Below are positions 60,086 to 64,000 of a stretch of DNA of 64,000 bases, piece after piece. Position 1 is the first letter of the stretch. Every line of letters begins with the position of its first letter. Source of the stretch: an uncultured bacterium (GTDB lineage Bacteria; Myxococcota_A; Polyangia; Polyangiales; Houyiibacteriaceae). The notes below the pieces were generated by a model. It was not told where the DNA came from and searched no databases. It worked only from the letters and a program-made list of their open reading frames with translations. The stretch covers positions 1-64,000 of the forward strand of contig CALJDU010000044.1 in assembly GCA_938024995.1 (NCBI GenBank), read 5' to 3'. The position numbers were made by a program, and so were the translations under genes.

Positions 60086-61978
60086 GTGCGAGCATGCGTC
60101 GTGGACCTCGACGAGACACTCGTAAAGGCGCTCAGCGACACGTTCGAAGACCACGCCGGTGTGCTCAAGAACCCCGGCGCCACGATCACGCCGGGTGAAG
60201 ATCCGATCGCGCGCGACGCGGTCGTCCTTCTTCAGGACATCGCGCGCGGCGAGGTCGCCCCCTTTGAGCCCGGGGACACGATCGGCGAAGGCGGCATGGG
60301 ACTCGTCCGGTCCGCCAAGCAGCTCGCGCTTGGGCGAGACGTCGCGGTCAAGACGCTCCGCGAGAGCGTTGTTGGGACCCAGGCGTCATCGCACATCCTC
60401 CGGGAAGCGTGGGTGACCGGGATGCTTGAGCACCCCAACATCGTCCCGGTCTATGACATTTCGCTCGACGAGAATCGGCGCCCTCAGATCGCGCTGAAGA
60501 AGATCGAAGGCGAGAGCTGGGAGCAGCTCGCGCGAGACGCCGGCGAAGTCATGAGACGTTTCGCGGCGACAGATCTCCTCGAGTGGAACCTCCGCGTCCT
60601 GCTCCAGGTCATGAACGCGATCGCGTTCGCGCACAGCCGCGGGATCGTCCATCGAGACGTGAAGCCCGAGAACGTCATGATCGGAGAGTTTGGCGAGGTG
60701 TATGTCGTCGATTGGGGGATCGCGGTCAGCCTCCACGAAGAAAACGAGGGGCGCCTCCCGATGGCCCGCGACGCCCGGCAGATGGCCGGCACTCCCTGCT
60801 ACATGGCACCGGAGATGCTCGGCGGGGAAGCGCCGTCGATCGACGAGCGAACCGATGTCTACCTGCTCGGCGCGGTTCTCTACGAGCTCATCGAAGGCCA
60901 CGCGCCGCACATCGGCGACACCTTCCAGATGTTGGTCGGGAGCATCGTGACCTCGACGCCGCGTTTTCGAACGGACGCGCAACCCGAGCTGGTCGGGATC
61001 GTGAGGCGGGCGATGTCTGCCGAGAAAGACGACCGCTACGGTTCCGTCCGCGAGCTCGCTCGCGCCATCGAGGGCTACCTCTCGCACCAAGGATCACGAC
61101 GACTCGCGATCCGCGCCGAAGCGCGCCTCGATGAGCTAACGCGTCTGCGCGGGCACACGCCGGAGGAGTACGAGCTCGTGCAGCACGCCTTCAACGAGGC
61201 GTGTTTTGGTTTTCGCGCCGCGCTGGTCGAGTGGGAAGCGAACCCGATCGCGAAGCGCGGGCTGACGAAAAGCGCGGAGCGCATGGCCCGGCTGGAGCTC
61301 GCGCGCGACAACCCCGAAGGCGCCGCGGTCGCGCTGCGGGCCTCGCCGAACACGTCCCGTGAGCTCCAGGGGGCGGTGGACCAAGCGGTCCGCGATCATC
61401 GCCAAGAGTCCAAGCGTCTCTCGCAGCTCGGTCAAGACATGGACGTCGACACGGGTCGGCGAACCCGCTCATTTCTCGCCGTCATGTTCGGGCTGTCGTG
61501 GATCATCCTCCCGCTCATCGGCTGGTACCTCGAGCAAGGCGGTCGCGAGTTCGTTCCGCGCGAGTACATGTACCCGCCCCTCGGGATGCTCGCGGTGCTC
61601 TTCGTGTTCACGATTTGGGCGCGCGAGTCGATGCTCGCGACGCGTCTCAACCGCGCGGTCATCATGACCGTCGCGTACGTTTTCGCTGCCCAGGCGGTCT
61701 TGGCCCACCTCGCCGGCAGCGTGGGGATCGGAATGGCCGGCGCGACCGTGCTCTTCATGGGCGTGTGGAGCGCGGTGGTCACGACCATGGTGGTCACGCT
61801 TGAGCCTCGGCTCAAATGGGCAGCGCTGGGGTACGCGATCATCATTTGGCTCGTCCCAGTCATGCCCGCGCACCGCCAGCTCTTGGTCGCGGCCTCGCAC
61901 CTCATCTTGATGCTCAACATGCTCGCGGTCTGGACCCCGTGGGGGAACCTTCGAAGCCGAAACGCGGAGGAGACTTAG
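60086..61978 (+). CDS. Ser/Thr protein kinase with multi-pass C-terminal membrane domain
   Basis: 630 aa, GTG start. Kinase: GEGGMG loop at about 66-71, VAVKTL Lys near 88, HRDVKPEN at about 188 and VVDWGIA (DWG for DFG) at about 209. The middle is a helical linker. The C-terminus has about five or six hydrophobic segments between 470 and 620 (LSWIILPLIGWYL, AVIMTVAYVFAAQAVLAHL). The membrane part may sense lipid or redox state; nothing confirms it. DWG kinases are usually still active. Confidence 0.85.
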   Translation: MRACVVDLDETLVKALSDTFEDHAGVLKNPGATITPGEDPIARDAVVLLQDIARGEVAPFEPGDTIGEGGMGLVRSAKQLALGRDVAVKTLRESVVGTQASSHILREAWVTGMLEHPNIVPVYDISLDENRRPQIALKKIEGESWEQLARDAGEVMRRFAATDLLEWNLRVLLQVMNAIAFAHSRGIVHRDVKPENVMIGEFGEVYVVDWGIAVSLHEENEGRLPMARDARQMAGTPCYMAPEMLGGEAPSIDERTDVYLLGAVLYELIEGHAPHIGDTFQMLVGSIVTSTPRFRTDAQPELVGIVRRAMSAEKDDRYGSVRELARAIEGYLSHQGSRRLAIRAEARLDELTRLRGHTPEEYELVQHAFNEACFGFRAALVEWEANPIAKRGLTKSAERMARLELARDNPEGAAVALRASPNTSRELQGAVDQAVRDHRQESKRLSQLGQDMDVDTGRRTRSFLAVMFGLSWIILPLIGWYLEQGGREFVPREYMYPPLGMLAVLFVFTIWARESMLATRLNRAVIMTVAYVFAAQAVLAHLAGSVGIGMAGATVLFMGVWSAVVTTMVVTLEPRLKWAALGYAIIIWLVPVMPAHRQLLVAASHLILMLNMLAVWTPWGNLRSRNAEET

Positions 61979-62024
61979 CTCACCGAGAGACCGCGTATGA
62001 TTATCGCTCACGCTGGCGACCGTT

Positions 62025-62831
62025 TCAGCGCGCGGCCGGCAAGAGCGACTCACGAAAGAACGAGAAGACCCGCTGAAGCGCGACCTGCGTGGGGTGGCCT
62101 TCTTCATCGACGAGGTCATTGGTCACGACGCTGTGCGCTACGAACTTAATCTTGGGATCGCTCCCCGGTCCGCTCTTGATCTCGATGCCTTCGAAGCCGT
62201 CGCCGAGCTCTTTGCGGAGCCGCTTGAAGCGGGCGCCCGGACAGAGCGCGTCCGTCGTGAACCGCATCCCGAGCACCTTCACGTTCTCTTCTTTGACGCG
62301 CCTCTTGATCGTGACGAGGTCTTCGTCGCTAACATGAAGCCCCGAATTGTGCATCGGCGTCACGCCGAAGGGGAGCGACGGCTGAGAGAGCACCGGCGCC
62401 ATCAGCCATGGGTCCACCATGAGCGCGAGCGCGAAGTTTCCGGTCAGGCACATCCCGAGCGCACCGACCCCGCGCGCCGAGGTGCCCGCTGCCCGTTGTT
62501 CCGCGTCGATGTCACGACACAGCGCGCGGAGCCAAGTCGTGATCGGCGAGGTGCCGCGCGCGGCGAGCACATGGAACTCCCTGCTCACGCACGCGCGCAG
62601 GATCTGTGTGGCTGTGTTCCGGACGCCGAGCGGCTCGTTCACTTGGCCGAAGAGGTCCGGCATGAAGACCTTGAACCCTTCGTCGCTCAGCATCCGGGCG
62701 AAACGCGCGACCTCTGGCGTGATCCCGGGGACCTCGTGCATCACGCAGATCCCGGGACCTTCTCCGCGGACATACACGTCGCGCGACACGCCCTCGTAGA
62801 CTCGTTGGGTCTTCTCAAAACCCTCGATCAC
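62025..62831 (-). CDS. Dienelactone hydrolase family protein
   Basis: 268 aa. Alpha/beta hydrolase with HEVPG near residue 32, then GALGMCLTGNFAL at about 126, where Cys is the nucleophile as in dienelactone hydrolases, and a C-terminal His in VAHSVVTND. Substrate unknown. Same strand and 26 bp from the next gene, a possible two-gene operon. Confidence 0.82.
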   Translation of the reverse strand: MIEGFEKTQRVYEGVSRDVYVRGEGPGICVMHEVPGITPEVARFARMLSDEGFKVFMPDLFGQVNEPLGVRNTATQILRACVSREFHVLAARGTSPITTWLRALCRDIDAEQRAAGTSARGVGALGMCLTGNFALALMVDPWLMAPVLSQPSLPFGVTPMHNSGLHVSDEDLVTIKRRVKEENVKVLGMRFTTDALCPGARFKRLRKELGDGFEGIEIKSGPGSDPKIKFVAHSVVTNDLVDEEGHPTQVALQRVFSFFRESLLPAAR

Positions 62832-62856
62832 GCGGCGCCTCCTGTGGTCGACTTCG

Positions 62857-63408
62857 TCACGGAGTGGGCGTCGTGAGGCTGGTGCTCGGCTCGATCACGC
62901 GCGCTCTGTTCGGGAACTCGACCCGGACCCGCGCGCTGCGAATCTCCAAGATGATGGTGAACGGGTTACGTGAGTGGTCGATCCGCACCTCTGTTGGCGT
63001 GACATCAAATTGCCAGCTCCCGAACCCATACTTGCCTTGCTGCAGCGCGGTGCTGGGACAGCGGATCTTGCCTTCCGAGTAGTCCATCGGTTCGGGCTCG
63101 AAGTTTCCCGAGGACCACAACGTCGCGGAGCCGCGCTGGGTCTCGATCTGCATCCACCCGTTGCTGCCGCGCCAGATGCGCAGCCGAGGTCCGCGCGGCG
63201 AGTACTCGGTGTGGATGAAGAGATCTTCGCCTTGGTTCTGCACACACCAACCACCGATCGACCCCTCCGCGAGCGGTGGGAGCTGCACGGTCCGGACCGG
63301 CCGAGCGGACGGCGGCGGGGAGACCGTTGGGCCCGGGGTCTGCGCGAACGCATTTGCGTGAAGCGCGAGCCCAGCGAAGCAGATCAGGAAGGCGAGAACG
63401 TTCCCCAC
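62857..63408 (-). CDS. Exported protein of unknown function
   Basis: 183 aa. Signal peptide ends near NAFAQ. A Pro-rich linker precedes a beta-rich domain (GWCVQNQGEDLFIHTEYS, RLRIWRGSNGWMQIE) and a C-terminal VRVEFPNRARVIEP strand. Two Cys (WCVQ and RCPS) may form a disulfide. No family recognised. Confidence 0.7.
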   Translation of the reverse strand: MGNVLAFLICFAGLALHANAFAQTPGPTVSPPPSARPVRTVQLPPLAEGSIGGWCVQNQGEDLFIHTEYSPRGPRLRIWRGSNGWMQIETQRGSATLWSSGNFEPEPMDYSEGKIRCPSTALQQGKYGFGSWQFDVTPTEVRIDHSRNPFTIILEIRSARVRVEFPNRARVIEPSTSLTTPTP

Positions 63409-63459
63409 GAACGCGAGACTGCGCGCGCGCTTTCACGACGTCAACCAATACGCGCGCGC

Positions 63460-63930
63460 ATGAGGCATGCTCTTGGCGTGTTGCTCGCGATCGATCTCGG
63501 GGTTCGTATGGGCGTCGCGGTATACGATCGTGAGCGCGGCATCACGCGCTACGCGAGCCACAACTTTGGGAGCGTCAGCCGGCTCAAGCGCGCCGCGCGC
63601 TCGATCATCTGTGAGGTCGATCCGCTCGAGCACGTCTTCCTTGAAGGCGACGCCAATCTCGCGCGTCACTGGAGACGCGTCGCCGAACCAAGAGGCGCGC
63701 GCTGTCATATCGTGAGCGCGGAGCGCTGGCGTGAAGCGCTGCTGCTCCCGCGCGAACGGCGCAGCGGCACCGACGCTAAGCGACACGCCCAAGCGCTCGC
63801 GCGACGCGCCATTCAAGAAGGCGACGCAAAGCGACCCACTGGCCCGCTTCGACATGACGCGGCGGAAGCCATCTTGATCGCGATCTACGGCGCCACCGTA
63901 GTGGGGTGGCGAGACGAGGAGACTACGTAG
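63460..63930 (+). CDS. Small RuvC-like RNase H-fold protein
   Basis: 156 aa from ATG 63460 (GTG 63478 is an alternative); the long upstream reading is antisense to the exported protein. LLAIDLGVRMGVAV is a RuvC-type first strand with acidic residue; FLEGDAN supplies a second acidic residue; RHDAAEAILIAIYG near the end matches the RuvC C-terminal helix with its Asp. Size and acidic triad fit a Holliday-junction resolvase-like nuclease, not a full RuvC, because the central part (LARHWRRVAEPRGARCHIV) is atypical. Possibly a phage or mobile-element resolvase. Confidence 0.65.
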   Translation: MRHALGVLLAIDLGVRMGVAVYDRERGITRYASHNFGSVSRLKRAARSIICEVDPLEHVFLEGDANLARHWRRVAEPRGARCHIVSAERWREALLLPRERRSGTDAKRHAQALARRAIQEGDAKRPTGPLRHDAAEAILIAIYGATVVGWRDEETT

Positions 63931-64000
63931 TGCGCGTGGAAGGACGCGCGGTCGCGGAGCCGACGAAGCGCTCCCGTCCGACCTCGTCCCACCACTTCTG
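63923..64000 (-). CDS. C-terminal end of an unidentified gene (partial)
   Basis: 25 codons plus TAG enter from the right edge: QKWWDEVGRERFVGS, then ATARPSTRTT. The stop overlaps the RuvC-like gene's end inside the palindrome ACTACGTAGT. Only a short reading; the opposite strand also stays open here, so the call is weak. Confidence 0.35.
   Translation of the reverse strand, partial: QKWWDEVGRERFVGSATARPSTRTT

Overview
The window is GC-rich bacterial DNA, very probably from a myxobacterium (Myxococcota; a Polyangia or Sandaracinaceae-like lineage is my guess). The evidence is indirect: MYXO-CTERM-type sorting tails (Cys-rich turn, hydrophobic helix, Arg run), MopE-type DNDCDG repeat proteins, three eukaryote-like Ser/Thr kinases, many lipoproteins with D/T/G/P-rich linkers, and a DUF1501 plus cytochrome-type DUF1588/1592 pair. 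No rRNA, tRNA or CRISPR array was seen.

Layout. 1-95: tail of an IS110-like transposase. 272-4442: lipoprotein, di-heme DUF1588-like lipoprotein and Tat-exported DUF1501 protein. 4558-10667: Ski2-like helicase with DUF3516 features, PLP-dependent alanine-racemase-fold enzyme, PilZ-like coiled-coil protein, small envelope protein. 10683-24619: surface and signalling block, with a TPR/PEGA/DctP-like protein, a giant MopE-repeat ORF that looks like two fused genes, a pseudo-receiver/TPR protein and a vWA lipoprotein. 24613-25098: structured repeats. 25111-36002: a tightly overlapping nine-gene minus-strand operon. It holds STM4013, STM4012 and STM4011 family proteins (hydrolase and two radical SAM enzymes), a NrdG-like [4Fe-4S] protein, three unrecognised proteins, a soluble FtsH-like AAA+ metalloprotease and a 1056-aa unknown protein. 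This is the best candidate for an undescribed system.

36249-46646: two tandem OmpA/thrombospondin-3 porin-like paralogues, a TraB/GumN lipoprotein, an alpha/beta hydrolase, an Hpt plus receiver pair, a kinase-receiver fusion, a second membrane kinase, and a DUF1844 pair. 46647-47308: a 224-bp duplication. 47309-49729: Ycf46-like AAA ATPase and ECF sigma factor. 50045-55720: the rod-shape operon mreB-mreC-mreD-mrdA-rodA. 55753-64000: a secreted polysaccharide-lyase-like protein with MYXO-CTERM tail, a lipoprotein, a HiPIP, an NAD-dependent epimerase, a third kinase, a dienelactone hydrolase, an exported protein, a small RuvC-like protein and the end of another gene.

A second non-coding theme is a dispersed structured repeat. 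It has a hairpin with a variable but complementary stem, then CTCT, a small hairpin, ATTCACC and CGTTCGC. It occurs at 24613, 24676, 24837, 44202 and (minus) 52705, with a headless copy at 106. The stem sequences differ between copies while pairing is kept, which suggests a maintained structure. Start codons were chosen by ATGA/GTGA overlaps, Shine-Dalgarno spacing, signal peptides or family N-termini; where I moved a start inward from the longest open frame, the entry says why.
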